This document shows, in pieces, positions 1-8,793 of a DNA stretch of 40,014 bases. The DNA comes from a virus. The notes below the pieces were generated by a model. It saw nothing but the letters and a program-made list of their open reading frames with translations, was not told the origin of the DNA and ran no database searches. Made by a program: the position numbers and the translations under genes. Position 1 is the first letter of the stretch; each line of letters opens with the position of its first letter. Location: positions 1 to 40,014 of IMG/VR virus record IMGVR_UViG_3300047202_000109; one strand, given 5' to 3'.

Positions 1-82
1 GTCACGAAGACGCCGGCCCGCCCGCCCCGCGCACGAGCGCGGGACTCGTCACGCGCGGAACCCCCGTTCAGCGCGGCGTGAC
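1..82. other. Structured non-coding segment at left edge
   Basis: No gene is seen. Two hairpins follow the stop codon of the 118-residue gene on the minus strand. One spans 49-83 (GTCACG and CGCG arms paired with CGCG and CGTGAC, one bulged G). The other is CCCGCG at 26-31 paired with CGCGGG at 38-43, six-base loop. The second has the same arms and loop size as hairpins upstream of the promoters at 8794-8822 and 22221-22249. If the genome is circular this joins 39887-40014 as one 210-base intergenic region. Either hairpin could attenuate or terminate transcription, but neither has a good T run. Confidence 0.5.
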
Positions 83-439
83 CTAGAGTTGGATCCAGAC
101 AGCAGCCTGCAGGCCAGGCTCCGGCGTCTCCCCCTCGCCCCACGCGAATGCCTGCGGCGCGTAGTTGGTCTCTTTCTTTAGATCAATACCCGCCGCGTCG
201 TACACCGCCTTCGCGTAGGCCGAGAAGCAGGCATCCTTGTCAACGACCACAACCTGGAACTGGCTGCCACTGCGGATCGCTAGCCGGTTGAGACCGGCGT
301 CGAACAGAACGTCAAGCGCCGTCGGCCGTCCGAGCATGACCCAAGCCGCCCGATTCATGCGGATGCAGTTCTTGTTGCCGGCCTCCGGCTTGTAGAGCGT
401 GATGGCCGCCTCGTCCGCTGGGACCTCGGTGTAAGCCAT
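83..439 (-). CDS. Hypothetical protein in capsid module (118 aa)
   Basis: Not recognised. The 118-residue product is soluble, mixed alpha/beta in character, with no membrane segment or metal-binding cluster. It begins MAYTEVPADEAAITLYKPEAG and ends in an aromatic/hydrophobic stretch (AAVWIQL). The ATG at 437-439 is preceded by GGAGGAAG at good spacing. It lies downstream of the major capsid and beta-helix genes in the same direction, so it is probably a virion component such as a minor head protein, by position only. In a circular genome the next gene would be 39503-39886. Confidence 0.8.
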   Translation of the reverse strand: MAYTEVPADEAAITLYKPEAGNKNCIRMNRAAWVMLGRPTALDVLFDAGLNRLAIRSGSQFQVVVVDKDACFSAYAKAVYDAAGIDLKKETNYAPQAFAWGEGETPEPGLQAAVWIQL

Positions 440-475
440 CGGCTTCCTCCGCCGGGCGTTCGGCCCGCGTGAGAC

Positions 476-1441
476 CTAGGACTCAGCCACCGTGACCATG
501 AGCAGGCCGCTCACGTCATCCTCGGGGTTCGGCGCGAACATGTAGGTCAGCGTGTCACCTACGAGCGTGCAGCCCAGGATGTCGTTGTGGCCGCGGAAGA
601 CGATCTGGTGGCCAGTCGCCGTCGAGTTGTCATCGATCGCCTGAGCCAGGATCGTGCCCCCGCCGTAGTTGTTGTGGAAGAGACAGTCCTCGAACCACGT
701 CACCCACGGCGTGACCGTAATCTCCGCATCGACGAGCACGTGAACGTGGTCGTGTCCCGCGCCACCACTACCCCACGATAGGAACTCGCACTTGATGAAC
801 TTGTTGCGCGAGACCACCGCAGCGCCGTGCAGCCAAAGCCCATAGCTCGCGTTGGCCCGGAAGTTGGTGAACTGCCCGATCGTGCAACGGTAGAAGACGT
901 TCTCGGAGCTGCCCACCTTCAGCGAGAACGACGCGGCGTCGTTTGCCGTCGGCGCCATGAAGAAGCAGTTCTCGAAGTAGTTGCGGTGGCCGCTGACGAT
1001 CGCCACGCCTGCGGCAGCGCCCGACGCCTTCTCGTTGTTGAACTGGATGTTGCGGAAGATGCAGCCGGTGCCGGAGATCGTGATGACTTGGGACGCCGCA
1101 ACGCCTGCTTGCGTGACGATCCGGCAACGCTGTCCCACACCAGGGATATCGGCAGACAGACCAACGAGGTGCGTGAAGCTCTTGCTCCAGGCAAGAGCAG
1201 CCGCAGGGTTGTTCTCCGTCGAGCTGCCGATGAGGAAGACGACGTCGTTGTGGGCGTCGACGGTCTTGTTGTAGGCAGCTAGCACGGTCTTGAGCGGTGC
1301 AGTGATGTCGGTGCCCGCGTTGCTGTCGCTGCCATTCGCCGGGTCAACGTAGTACGCGTTGCCAACGAAGGGACCGGCGAGCAGGGTGCTGATTGGTACG
1401 CCCCCGACGAAGAGGGGGCCGGACAGATGTGAACCTGCCAT
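476..1441 (-). CDS. Parallel beta-helix (pectate-lyase-like) virion protein
   Basis: This 321-residue protein looks like a right-handed parallel beta-helix. Near residue 30 it has the YYVDPANGSDSNAGT segment that typically opens DUF1565/pectate-lyase-superfamily domains. Coil-like repeats follow (IFRNIQFNNEKASG, NYFENCFFMA, NVFYRCTIGQ, NKFIKCEFLS), with N/F/C positions recurring roughly every 22-25 residues as in stacked helix rungs. No catalytic residues can be assigned. Such folds are usual in phage tailspikes, but here the gene directly follows the major capsid gene and has a strong AGGAGG ribosome site. A capsid-surface decoration or carbohydrate-binding role is therefore an inference; an enzyme acting on host glycan is the alternative. 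Confidence 0.8.
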   Translation of the reverse strand: MAGSHLSGPLFVGGVPISTLLAGPFVGNAYYVDPANGSDSNAGTDITAPLKTVLAAYNKTVDAHNDVVFLIGSSTENNPAAALAWSKSFTHLVGLSADIPGVGQRCRIVTQAGVAASQVITISGTGCIFRNIQFNNEKASGAAAGVAIVSGHRNYFENCFFMAPTANDAASFSLKVGSSENVFYRCTIGQFTNFRANASYGLWLHGAAVVSRNKFIKCEFLSWGSGGAGHDHVHVLVDAEITVTPWVTWFEDCLFHNNYGGGTILAQAIDDNSTATGHQIVFRGHNDILGCTLVGDTLTYMFAPNPEDDVSGLLMVTVAES

Positions 1442-1452
1442 TGTGCCCTCCT

Positions 1453-2358
1453 CTACGTGACCTTATGCCCGTAGACCCAGCGCCAGTCGCTGAAGCCATA
1501 CGAGTACCTCATGTAACCGCGATAGCGTGCCTGCAGGTCATAGTCGCCCGTCGGATCGAGAGCGAACTCCAGAGCGACGCGGTCGATCCACAGCAGGTGG
1601 ATCGCTGCCAGGCGGCTGTCAATCATGAACCAGTTGTTGCTGTCCGTCAGGTAGTCCCAGACGATGACGCGCCGCAGGAAGCCCTGCACGAAGTTGGCAT
1701 GTGCGTCGGCCGTGTCCGGCTTGTTCATCGTGCGCCAGATCGCCCACGCCGTCTCCTCCAGTTGCGGCGGAACCAGCAGCGTATCCGGCGCGATCGGTAC
1801 GGCATTCTCGCGGTCGTCGACGAACGCCCGCATCAGCCGCCTGGTGGCGACGATGTTGTCGTACGAGAGCGCGCTGGTGCCGTAGTTGCCCCACGTGTCC
1901 GCCGTGTGTGTCGGCGACAACGGGTGCGCCGAGTCGCACAGCTCGACAGCATCAGCGCCAGGGTAACTGGAGTCGAAGGCGTTGTTGAAGATGCTGGCCG
2001 CGTGCTTCTCGCGCGTGCGCTCCGCCGAGAGCGCCAGCTGCCGTGGGCGTGCGTTGATGATGTTGTACTGGTCGTCGTCCACCAGCTTGCGCTCCACGAT
2101 AAAGCCCTGCACGAACTCCTTGTGCGTTAAGGTCGCTTTGTAGAGCTGGTCGAAGTTCTCGTAGGCGATGACGCCCTTGAACTCCTCCCAGTCTCCCATC
2201 GCTCCCACGCCGAGGAAGTGCTCCGCCGCCTTTGTGGACGTCATGGCGTTGAAGAGCATCGGTATCTTGCTCTCCGCCACGAGCGCCGCCCGAGCCACCT
2301 CGAAGATCTGTCGCAGTCCCGGCTCGAGGAGCTGCGCCCACTGTTCAGAGATTGCCAT
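1453..2358 (-). CDS. Major capsid protein (Mu gpT-like, HK97 fold expected)
   Basis: The 301-residue product resembles Mu-like major head subunits. It has an N-terminal helical segment, then VELCDSAHPLSP (about 136-147), an ALSYDNIVATRRLMRAF helix and the PDTLLVPPQLEETAWAIW segment typical of the family. It sits after scaffold and decoration-like genes, the canonical place for the capsid gene, and has an AGGAGGG site seven bases before the ATG. The length suits a capsid subunit without an N-terminal delta domain, consistent with the separate scaffold gene and the absence of a recognisable prohead protease. It should form the icosahedral shell. The call rests on motif resemblance and synteny. 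Confidence 0.9.
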   Translation of the reverse strand: MAISEQWAQLLEPGLRQIFEVARAALVAESKIPMLFNAMTSTKAAEHFLGVGAMGDWEEFKGVIAYENFDQLYKATLTHKEFVQGFIVERKLVDDDQYNIINARPRQLALSAERTREKHAASIFNNAFDSSYPGADAVELCDSAHPLSPTHTADTWGNYGTSALSYDNIVATRRLMRAFVDDRENAVPIAPDTLLVPPQLEETAWAIWRTMNKPDTADAHANFVQGFLRRVIVWDYLTDSNNWFMIDSRLAAIHLLWIDRVALEFALDPTGDYDLQARYRGYMRYSYGFSDWRWVYGHKVT

Positions 2359-2418
2359 TGCAATGCCCTCCTAGAATGCTTGTCTTGTCGGCCGCCCTCG
2401 CATCGGGCCGCCCGTCTG

Positions 2419-2868
2419 CTAGCCGATAGCGCCAAACGTCGGCTTCTCGAAGGTGACGTAGGCCAGCACATAGCCGTCGTCATCCACGCCCACGTCCCAG
2501 AGCGCCATCCTGCCGTTGCTGTGGTCGTCAGCGTCCGCGCTGTAGGCATTCGCCGTGTCGCCGGTCTTGGTGTAACCCTGCACCCAGTCGGTGGTGGCCG
2601 CGTCCATGGACACCTTCCAGATCTGCTTGTCGGTGATGATAGCGACCTTGAACTCCTCGCTGTCGTCACAGGTGCCGCCGGTGTCCTCCATCAAGACGGC
2701 CGTCACTTCCGTCGTCGACCCGGTCGCCAGCGATAGATCGCCCGCTGAGTCCACGACGAGCAGCGCACCGATCCTCGCATCGATGGCATTCAGGTCCCAG
2801 TCTCGGATGACGGGGCCCTGATGTGAGCCGTCGATGTTGCCAAAGAACTCGAAGCCTCGAGTAGCCAC
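2419..2868 (-). CDS. Putative head decoration protein
   Basis: A 149-residue, beta-rich acidic protein. It starts from GTG at 2866-2868 with AGGAGG six bases upstream. It contains ARIGALLVVDSAGDLSLAT followed by TEVTAVLMED and a C-terminal acidic DDHSNGRMALWDVGVDDDGY segment. Small beta-rich proteins encoded between scaffold and major capsid are commonly decoration/stabilisation proteins that bind the capsid exterior. That role is inferred from position and composition, since no diagnostic motif was recognised. Confidence 0.75.
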   Translation of the reverse strand: MATRGFEFFGNIDGSHQGPVIRDWDLNAIDARIGALLVVDSAGDLSLATGSTTEVTAVLMEDTGGTCDDSEEFKVAIITDKQIWKVSMDAATTDWVQGYTKTGDTANAYSADADDHSNGRMALWDVGVDDDGYVLAYVTFEKPTFGAIG

Positions 2869-2879
2869 TGTAGACCTCC

Positions 2880-3539
2880 TTAAGTTTCCTGCTTGCGCCT
2901 GGCCGCGATGGCCGCCTTGGATGCAGCGTAGTCATCCGCCTTCAGGCCGAGCTTCTTCGCCATCGCTACCTCGTCCGGCGTCAGCGACTCCGCGCTGGCC
3001 CGCTGACCGCCGCCGGCGCCGGCATCGGTCGATGGCGTCTTGCCGCGCTGCGCCAGCGGGACGCGCCCGGCCTTGACCACAGCCTCGACCGCGGCATCCA
3101 CCCCGACGACGTTATCGCTGTCGTCGATGGAGACGCCGCTGACGTCGGCCAGGGCAAAGACGTCCTCGGGGTGCGCCGCACCCGCCTTGGCCGCTGCGCT
3201 GACGAACGCTGCCCGGATGAGCCGGTCTGTCGCCTTCTTGAGCGCCGCGTCCCGCTCCTGCTCCGCCTTGACGCGGGCGTCTGTCAGCTTCTGCGTCTCG
3301 GTCTTCTGCGCCTCGGCGATAGCGTCGAACTGCGTCGCCTTTTGCTTGAGCGCGTCGTAGTCGGCGAACTGCGCCTTCTGCCGTGACAGCCTGTCGCTGA
3401 TGATGGCATCCAGGTCCAACTGTGAGAACTTGAGCTCCCCAGGCGTTTGACCGCCGCCTGTTGGCGTGACTGTGCCGCCTGATGCCGTCGCCGAGCCGCC
3501 GGTGTTCGTCGCCGTGCCGCCCTGCTGCCCGATTTCCAT
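2880..3539 (-). CDS. Capsid scaffold protein
   Basis: 219 residues. The N-terminus (about 1-35) is Gly/Thr-rich and flexible, followed by a charged coiled coil (about 45-110, rich in K, Q, E, A). The C-terminal part contains LTPDEVAMAKKLGLKADDY, a motif recurrent at the end of phage scaffolding and GP20-like proteins. It ends in a basic helix (AAIAARRKQET) that could contact the capsid subunit. The gene lies between the portal/Mu-F genes and the capsid gene, as scaffolds do. The product is expected inside the procapsid and lost on maturation. No serine-protease motif is visible, so it is not a protease-scaffold fusion. Confidence 0.85.
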   Translation of the reverse strand: MEIGQQGGTATNTGGSATASGGTVTPTGGGQTPGELKFSQLDLDAIISDRLSRQKAQFADYDALKQKATQFDAIAEAQKTETQKLTDARVKAEQERDAALKKATDRLIRAAFVSAAAKAGAAHPEDVFALADVSGVSIDDSDNVVGVDAAVEAVVKAGRVPLAQRGKTPSTDAGAGGGQRASAESLTPDEVAMAKKLGLKADDYAASKAAIAARRKQET

Positions 3540-3579
3540 TTGCTTCTCCTCCCGCCGTTTACCGTGGCGTTACGTAAGA

Positions 3580-3804
3580 TTATAGCCCGGTCTGAACGAC
3601 CGTGTAACCGCCGAATGTTGGCGCCTCGCTGTGCACCGTCACTGCCAGCGGTGGCGCCCCGCAGAAGTTGCAGCCCGGATTGTCCTCGCTGCCCATCTGC
3701 AACTGCCACTGTGCGTGGCACACCTTGCAGGTGCAGTACTTATTGGACACGACCGGCGCCGAAGCGGCCGGGCCGTGCATGTCTGTGGGATAGGTAGTCG
3801 TCAT
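3580..3804 (-). CDS. Small zinc-ribbon-like protein in head module
   Basis: 74 residues with two close cysteine pairs (CTCKVC near residues 24-29 and CNFC near 45-48), the spacing of a small zinc ribbon. Its ATG overlaps the stop of the preceding gene (ATGA), implying translational coupling. Function unknown. By position it may assist head assembly or be carried as a minor head protein. Confidence 0.7.
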   Translation of the reverse strand: MTTTYPTDMHGPAASAPVVSNKYCTCKVCHAQWQLQMGSEDNPGCNFCGAPPLAVTVHSEAPTFGGYTVVQTGL

Positions 3805-4124
3805 CTAGCCGGCTCCCCCGCCAGACGCAGCAGCGAGGCGGAGCCGACCTCCATGCCGGCCGCCCTCATCTCACGCAAGAGCGTGCGAGCCGCCTTCGCC
3901 TTGCCGGCCGCCGACGCGCCCTTGAGCTGGAAGATGCGCCCCGACGCGTTCTGCAGCGCGTTCGCGTTCACCGGGCCGCCCGGCGTGCTCTTGATGGGCA
4001 GCCAGCACAGCCCCTTGACCTTCGCCTGGCCGGGCGGATTGTCGTCAATCAGGCAGACGGCGCAAAAGTCGGCCGCGCTCAGGTCTGCCTCTGGAGAAGA
4101 CCATGCTGCATTCGTGGTAGGCAT
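3801..4124 (-). CDS. Conserved phage head-module protein
   Basis: 107 residues. It contains FCAVCLID, then KGLCWLPIKSTPGGPVNANALQNASGRI and a basic helix (AAGKAKAARTLLREMRAAG). The pattern of an LP-(I/V)-K segment, Gly-rich turn, Asn/Ala helix and basic Lys/Arg/Ala helix occurs as a small domain attached to portals, proteases or capsid-associated proteins in many phages. Here it stands alone. ATG at 4122-4124 follows GGGGAGGG. Function is not established. Confidence 0.75.
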   Translation of the reverse strand: MPTTNAAWSSPEADLSAADFCAVCLIDDNPPGQAKVKGLCWLPIKSTPGGPVNANALQNASGRIFQLKGASAAGKAKAARTLLREMRAAGMEVGSASLLRLAGEPAR

Positions 4125-4145
4125 CTAACCCTCCCCGTCATTAGC

Positions 4146-5234
4146 TCACGGCCCCACCTTGGGCGGCCGCCCCAGTCCCATGTCGCGCAGCGACCGCTCC
4201 CTCCTCATTGTACCATAAACCTTGTCCTGATACGAGCCGACCATCTCCTGGAATTGGAACCTGCCGGCATTCCAGGCCTGCCAGCGGCTGTTGCCCATGC
4301 GCTCGCGCTGCTCCGCCTCCGAGAGCGCCTTGAACCAATCCTCCCCGGCCTGCACCTGGACGCCTGTCTCCGCCACGCCCCGCACGCCCAGCTCAGCCCA
4401 GGTAATCGTCTCTGGCAGCGCCGAGCAGCGCCCCCGGTGGTGGTCGTTCAGCGCCTCCTCCACCGGATGATGCGAGCCGTGCAGAGCGATGCAGGCCATG
4501 CACGTGTCTTTGTCGCCGAGGTTGGCGCTCCATATCCAGCCCTTGACCACGGCCGTGTTGGCCATGTAGCTCTGGCGCGTCGCCTCGCGGTAGGCGTAGA
4601 TCTGCGCCGTGCGCGTCGTCGTCAGTGCCCACGTCAAGCCCTTGCCCAGGCCCAGCCGTACCAGGTCATGCGCTATAACTTCCGGGTGCGCACCGACCGT
4701 GATGCCGTGGATGAGCTGCCGCTCCACTTCCTCTCCGACTGCTGCGCCCAGACTGTTGATGCTCTCGTGCAGCGGGCTGCCCGGCTGCAGGAAGGCCATC
4801 ATGTTGTCGATGGCCGCCGGGTGCAGCCGGTTCCACTCGATGCCCAGCGACGCTCGCAGCTTCTCGCCGGTGCTCAGCCAGCTCAGTTGCTCGGCCTGGG
4901 CCATGCCGGCGTCGATGTTGGCCTCGACCGTGCGCCGCAGCTCCTCATCCATGGTGGCCGTGAACGGCTGCAACCGCTGCGCGATCTGAAACCGCAGCGC
5001 CTTGATGCGGTCGAGCTGGGCCGCGACGTCGCCGGCTTTGCCCGCTTCCAGCGCCCTCTGCAGCGCCGCCTGCTCGGCCGACAGGCTCTGGTAGACGCTG
5101 GCGTAGCGCCGCAGCAGGTAGCGCTCCGTCGTCAGGTCACGGCGCAAGAGATCGTCTCGGAAGCGCTGCGCCTCCGTCAGGACCGTCTTCGCTGGGGCGC
5201 CCTGGCCATCCTGCCCGCCCTCTGCCATAGGCAC
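4146..5234 (-). CDS. Mu F-like / SPP1 gp7-like head morphogenesis protein
   Basis: 362 residues. The N-terminal two thirds is helical. The Mu-F-type C-terminal domain lies at about 200-290 and contains a T-R-TAQIYAYREATRQ helix, DKDTCMACIALHG and the HHRGRCSALP segment equivalent to the family HPNCRC motif. The tail (GEDWFKALSEAEQRERMG) matches a common extension of these proteins. Members bind the portal vertex and are often injected with DNA. It immediately follows the portal gene. The start is GTG at 5232-5234, four bases after GGGGGG; ATG at 5226-5228 is an alternative. Confidence 0.88.
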   Translation of the reverse strand: MPMAEGGQDGQGAPAKTVLTEAQRFRDDLLRRDLTTERYLLRRYASVYQSLSAEQAALQRALEAGKAGDVAAQLDRIKALRFQIAQRLQPFTATMDEELRRTVEANIDAGMAQAEQLSWLSTGEKLRASLGIEWNRLHPAAIDNMMAFLQPGSPLHESINSLGAAVGEEVERQLIHGITVGAHPEVIAHDLVRLGLGKGLTWALTTTRTAQIYAYREATRQSYMANTAVVKGWIWSANLGDKDTCMACIALHGSHHPVEEALNDHHRGRCSALPETITWAELGVRGVAETGVQVQAGEDWFKALSEAEQRERMGNSRWQAWNAGRFQFQEMVGSYQDKVYGTMRRERSLRDMGLGRPPKVGP

Positions 5235-6794
5235 CTAGCCCCCCTTGGCGGGCGCCACCTGCTGCTGTTGTCCCTCCTGCCCCTGCCCCTCCTGGCCGCC
5301 GATGACGTTGTCCGCCCCGCCTGCCGGCGGCGTCTGGCCCGCGGGATTGCCCGCCGGGCCTATCATGGTGCGCCGTGCCTGTGGCCCGCGCTCGAAGGCC
5401 GCCAGCAAGCGATCGCCGAGCTCCGCCTGGGCCTGCTCCTCGTCCGCCGCCTCGAGCAGCATCTTCTCGATCGTCGCCTCGTCGTAGCCGGCCTCACCCC
5501 ACAGGCGCTTCTTGGGGATGCCGAGCTTCAGCTTCAGCTCGAGCGTCTCCATGTGCTCCTTCTCGTTGCGGATCTCGATGTCCGCCCATTGCGTCGACAG
5601 GCCCTCATCCGGCAGGTTAGCACCGCCAAAGGCATTCGCCAGACGCCGGGCCATGGCCATGACGTCCTCCCAGGCGTTGCCGAACGTGACCTGGCGGTTC
5701 TTCGTCTTGGCCACCAAGCCGCTCTCCTCCTGCTTCAGCGTCCCTTCTGCCGGCCGGTCGCCTGAGAGCTGGAAGAACGAGATCGGCGTCCTGGTCACAC
5801 GTGCGACCTCCATGGCCGTGGAGTCTTTGAGCTTGATGAGCGGGGTCAGGTCTTCGCCGGGGAACTGGCCAATATCAACGGATCCCTCCCCGCTGGATGG
5901 CTTGGTCGAGTAGACCCACGACCCGGGCGCCACCTTCAGCCCGCTTGGGTCGTCGCCTATCATGTAGAAGATGCGGAAGGCCGTGGTGTCCGCCGCCGCA
6001 ATGAGGTCGAGCATGGCCTTATTGAAAGCGTTCTGGATAGGCAGCACGTCCGCCAGCTCGCTCGTGCCGTAGTTGTACCCGGTGTCCTTGTTGCGGAAGT
6101 GAATGACCGGAATGCCAAGCGGCTCCCCAGCCCGGTCAGTCCAGCGGATGGGCCACTCTTCGTCGGCCTCCCGCTGCTGCTGCCACTGTGAGCTGGCGCC
6201 GATCTGCGACCCGTACTTCTCGATGCGATCTGGGTAGTAGAGGTTGAGCCGAGCCCGCAGGCCGCCGCCCTCTTGCCGCTCCCGCCAGCGCTTGCTTGCG
6301 AACGCGGGCTGACGGTTATCGCCGTACGTCACCTTGACGCCGCACCCGCCGTCCTTCTGGCTGAGCGCCAGCTCGAGCGCAAAGCGCGGTAGGCTGCGCT
6401 TATTGTCCCAGTCGACCATCACGTAGGCGTCGCCGTCCCGCACCGCCGACAGGTGCACCGTCTGCTGCACGGCGTCCATGCGGTTCGCCTTCCACCAGGC
6501 CCAGAGATCCGCGCCCTGGGCGCCGGCGTCGAAGCCGGTGACGTTCAGCCGCTCCGCCAGAGCGTCCACCACGATGGGGCAGTAGTTGACCCTGAACTCC
6601 TGGTTCGCCCGCAACTCCAGGAACTTCCGCTGCCTGTCCGTGAGCTGGGCATCATGCACGCCGTCGTAGTATTCACGGTACTGGTCGTAGTTCTCCCGCC
6701 GGGCCAGCTCCTCCTCCACAAGCCACTTGAGGAAGGAGACCTGCACGGGCCCGATCTGCAGCGGCTGCGCCGCTGCGCTGGCCAGATCAAGCAT
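5235..6794 (-). CDS. Portal protein (SPP1 Gp6-like)
   Basis: 519 residues. The start YYDGVHDAQLTDRQRKFLELR, VNYCPIVVDALAERLNVTGF and later GIPVIHFRNKD, ELADVLPIQNAFNKAMLDL and TRTPISFFQLSG segments match the SPP1 Gp6-like portal family. Portals form the dodecameric ring for DNA entry and exit and bind terminase and the Mu-F-like protein. The C-terminus is Gln/Gly-rich (GGQEGQGQEGQQQQ), a low-complexity tail inside the head lumen. The ATG overlaps the terL stop by eight bases, the classic terL-portal arrangement. Confidence 0.93.
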   Translation of the reverse strand: MLDLASAAAQPLQIGPVQVSFLKWLVEEELARRENYDQYREYYDGVHDAQLTDRQRKFLELRANQEFRVNYCPIVVDALAERLNVTGFDAGAQGADLWAWWKANRMDAVQQTVHLSAVRDGDAYVMVDWDNKRSLPRFALELALSQKDGGCGVKVTYGDNRQPAFASKRWRERQEGGGLRARLNLYYPDRIEKYGSQIGASSQWQQQREADEEWPIRWTDRAGEPLGIPVIHFRNKDTGYNYGTSELADVLPIQNAFNKAMLDLIAAADTTAFRIFYMIGDDPSGLKVAPGSWVYSTKPSSGEGSVDIGQFPGEDLTPLIKLKDSTAMEVARVTRTPISFFQLSGDRPAEGTLKQEESGLVAKTKNRQVTFGNAWEDVMAMARRLANAFGGANLPDEGLSTQWADIEIRNEKEHMETLELKLKLGIPKKRLWGEAGYDEATIEKMLLEAADEEQAQAELGDRLLAAFERGPQARRTMIGPAGNPAGQTPPAGGADNVIGGQEGQGQEGQQQQVAPAKGG

Positions 6795-8154
6795 AACGCA
6801 CCGTCCCCGCCTTACCTTCGTGCTTAGGCGTCAAGATGTCCACCCCCGCCGACAGCGTATCCACAATGTCATCGTGCGCCCCCTGGGGGAAGAACTCCAG
6901 CTCGTCGAGCAGCAGCGCGTTCCATGGCGCCCTCAGCAGCATGACGTTGCCCGCCTCCACCGCCGACGACACGGGCCGCGCCCGCACGGGCTTGGGCAAC
7001 GTCGGCCGATAACTACGCACGTCCCAACCCGGTAGCAGCGTGCGCCGCCAGGCGTCCAACAGTGACTTGCCCGAGGCGCCGCCCTCCTCCTCGATCCAGA
7101 TGGATACACCCTTGCCGTCCAACTCCGCCGTGCTCCTGACGAGACGCTCGACGTTGTAGGGCGTCGCACGCACCCGCCGCACGTCGGCGATGTACCAGCG
7201 ACCAGCCAGCAGGCCCATCAGCGTGCCGACCGTCCAGTCAGGGTCGCCGCTGCGCCTCCCGCTCGCCTTCTCCGTGGCGGCCAGATCCCATACCCGTATC
7301 AGCCGCAGGCCGGCCGGCAGTGCGTCGACGAAGCAGCGGGCGAACCATTCCCGGTGGAACAGGGAGCCGGTGCTGCTGACGTCCCAGTCGCCATCCCTGA
7401 GCTGCGCCCGGGTGATGGGGTCCAGCTCCTGCAGGGCGCCATCGATGGCCACGGCGTCGACGTAGGGGTTGTCCTCCATCGCCGCCCGAATGACGACCCG
7501 CCCGCCGGCGGCGCCGCCCACGATGAAGCGCTCTTTCACCCACTCGTGGCCCTCGCCGCCCGGATTGCTGGCGCTGCGCATGCGCAGCGGGATGGTGACG
7601 CCGGCCAGGCGCGACAGCCGCGAGAACAGATACGTGTACTGGCGCTCGGTGAACTGCGTCAGCTCGTCGACGCCGATGTACTGAAAGCCAGCGCCCTGGT
7701 AGCGGTAGACGTCCGACTCGGAGTCGCAGTAGCCGAAGGTCAGCGTCGACCCGGCCGGGAAGCGCCAGGTGTGCGTCTGCCCATCCCAGTGGGCGTCCGT
7801 GTTGCGCAGCCACTCTGCGGCCCTGTCCATCAGAGCGCCCGGCAGCGAGAGATCGGTAAAGGTGCGCCTCAGCAGCAGGGCGCTATAGCCGGGAACCTCG
7901 ACCCACTGCAGCCCGCCCATCAGCAGGGCGTCGCTCTTCCCGCCCTTGGTGGCGCCGCCAAAGAACGCCTCGCGGCAGTCCAGGATGAGGAACGCCGCTT
8001 GCTTGGGGGTGGGAACGTGCGGAATGTACTTATTGGTCTTGGGGGTGAGCAGTCGCCTCAGGCTCGGCTGTGTCCTCAGCAGCGGAATCAGGGCTTGTGA
8101 GAGCTCCCGATCTGATAAGGACCGCCAATTCCTGGGCAAGACTGGTGAGGGCAT
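6787..8154 (-). CDS. terL: Terminase large subunit
   Basis: 455 residues from ATG at 8152-8154, chosen because GGAGG lies six bases upstream; a longer GTG start at 8230-8232 gives a non-conserved arginine-rich leader. ATPase domain: Walker-A-like GGATKGGKS (66-74) and Walker B QYIGVDE (about 158-164). RNase H-like nuclease: Asp290 in RVWDLA, the acidic cluster IEEEGG (about 354-359) and DD at 428-429 in GAHDDIVDTLS. It pumps DNA into the procapsid and cuts it. It overlaps the TerS gene by 125 bases, more than usual, but both reading frames look genuine there. Confidence 0.95.
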   Translation of the reverse strand: MPSPVLPRNWRSLSDRELSQALIPLLRTQPSLRRLLTPKTNKYIPHVPTPKQAAFLILDCREAFFGGATKGGKSDALLMGGLQWVEVPGYSALLLRRTFTDLSLPGALMDRAAEWLRNTDAHWDGQTHTWRFPAGSTLTFGYCDSESDVYRYQGAGFQYIGVDELTQFTERQYTYLFSRLSRLAGVTIPLRMRSASNPGGEGHEWVKERFIVGGAAGGRVVIRAAMEDNPYVDAVAIDGALQELDPITRAQLRDGDWDVSSTGSLFHREWFARCFVDALPAGLRLIRVWDLAATEKASGRRSGDPDWTVGTLMGLLAGRWYIADVRRVRATPYNVERLVRSTAELDGKGVSIWIEEEGGASGKSLLDAWRRTLLPGWDVRSYRPTLPKPVRARPVSSAVEAGNVMLLRAPWNALLLDELEFFPQGAHDDIVDTLSAGVDILTPKHEGKAGTVRYA

Positions 8155-8743
8155 CGACGGCCTCCGGCTGGATCGCCGCCTCGGCCCCGGAGGGGCCGGT
8201 GTGGCGGAGCTGTAGCAGTGCCGTTGCCTCACCGTTCTCGAGGCGCGTGCCCTGCGCTCCTAGCTCGATGCCACGCAGGGCGCTGGCCAAGAGCTTGCGG
8301 GCGTCATCGGGGACGAGGTTGGATAGGTCGGCCTTCTGGATGATGCGCATGCCGGCCGTGATGCTGCGCCTGAAGGCGCGGTAGCGCCGGGCCGCATCGC
8401 GCTGCGCCCGCTTGGCGATCGCTTCTCGCTCGCCCTCTGCAACGTGGTCGTCCCAGGCCTTGGCCCGCTCCGCCCAGCGCCATGCAACGCTTCTCCGAGC
8501 GTACTGCCCAGAGACACGCCCTGGCGCTTGGGGCAACACCCCCTTGGCGCCTGTTCCGCGCCGTGATGAGACATAGCTGGCATAGGCCGCCCGCAGCGTG
8601 CGCTGCGGTCCCAGCTTCAGATACGCCATGAACAGGGCGTAGCCGATCGCCGTCTCACCACGCTGCCGTTCCCAGGGCAGGGCTGTCGGTGCCGTGGCCA
8701 CACCAGGTTCTGCAGAGGGAGCGCCGGTCGGTTGGTCCGCCAT
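8030..8743 (-). CDS. terS: Terminase small subunit
   Basis: 237 residues from ATG at 8741-8743, with GGAGG four bases upstream; a TTG at 8789-8791 lacks comparable support. The N-terminal part contains the helix-rich segment TLRAAYASYVSSR ... YARRSVAWRWAERAKAWDDH, typical of TerS DNA-binding regions. A basic helical core (AIAKRAQRDAARRYRAFRR) and an acidic tail follow. It recognises the packaging site and stimulates TerL. It lies directly upstream of terL and about 44 bases downstream of the predicted start of the late promoter at 8794-8822. Confidence 0.85.
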   Translation of the reverse strand: MADQPTGAPSAEPGVATAPTALPWERQRGETAIGYALFMAYLKLGPQRTLRAAYASYVSSRRGTGAKGVLPQAPGRVSGQYARRSVAWRWAERAKAWDDHVAEGEREAIAKRAQRDAARRYRAFRRSITAGMRIIQKADLSNLVPDDARKLLASALRGIELGAQGTRLENGEATALLQLRHTGPSGAEAAIQPEAVDALTSLAQELAVLIRSGALTSPDSAAEDTAEPEATAHPQDQ

Positions 8744-8793
8744 GGCGCCTCCGGGAGTGCTCGCGATGGATGCTACGAGGTGCTTGCACAATC

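Noticed and set aside
4254-5765. 503-codon plus-strand frame
   Set aside because: Antisense to portal and Mu-F-like genes; composition is typical of antisense in GC-rich DNA.
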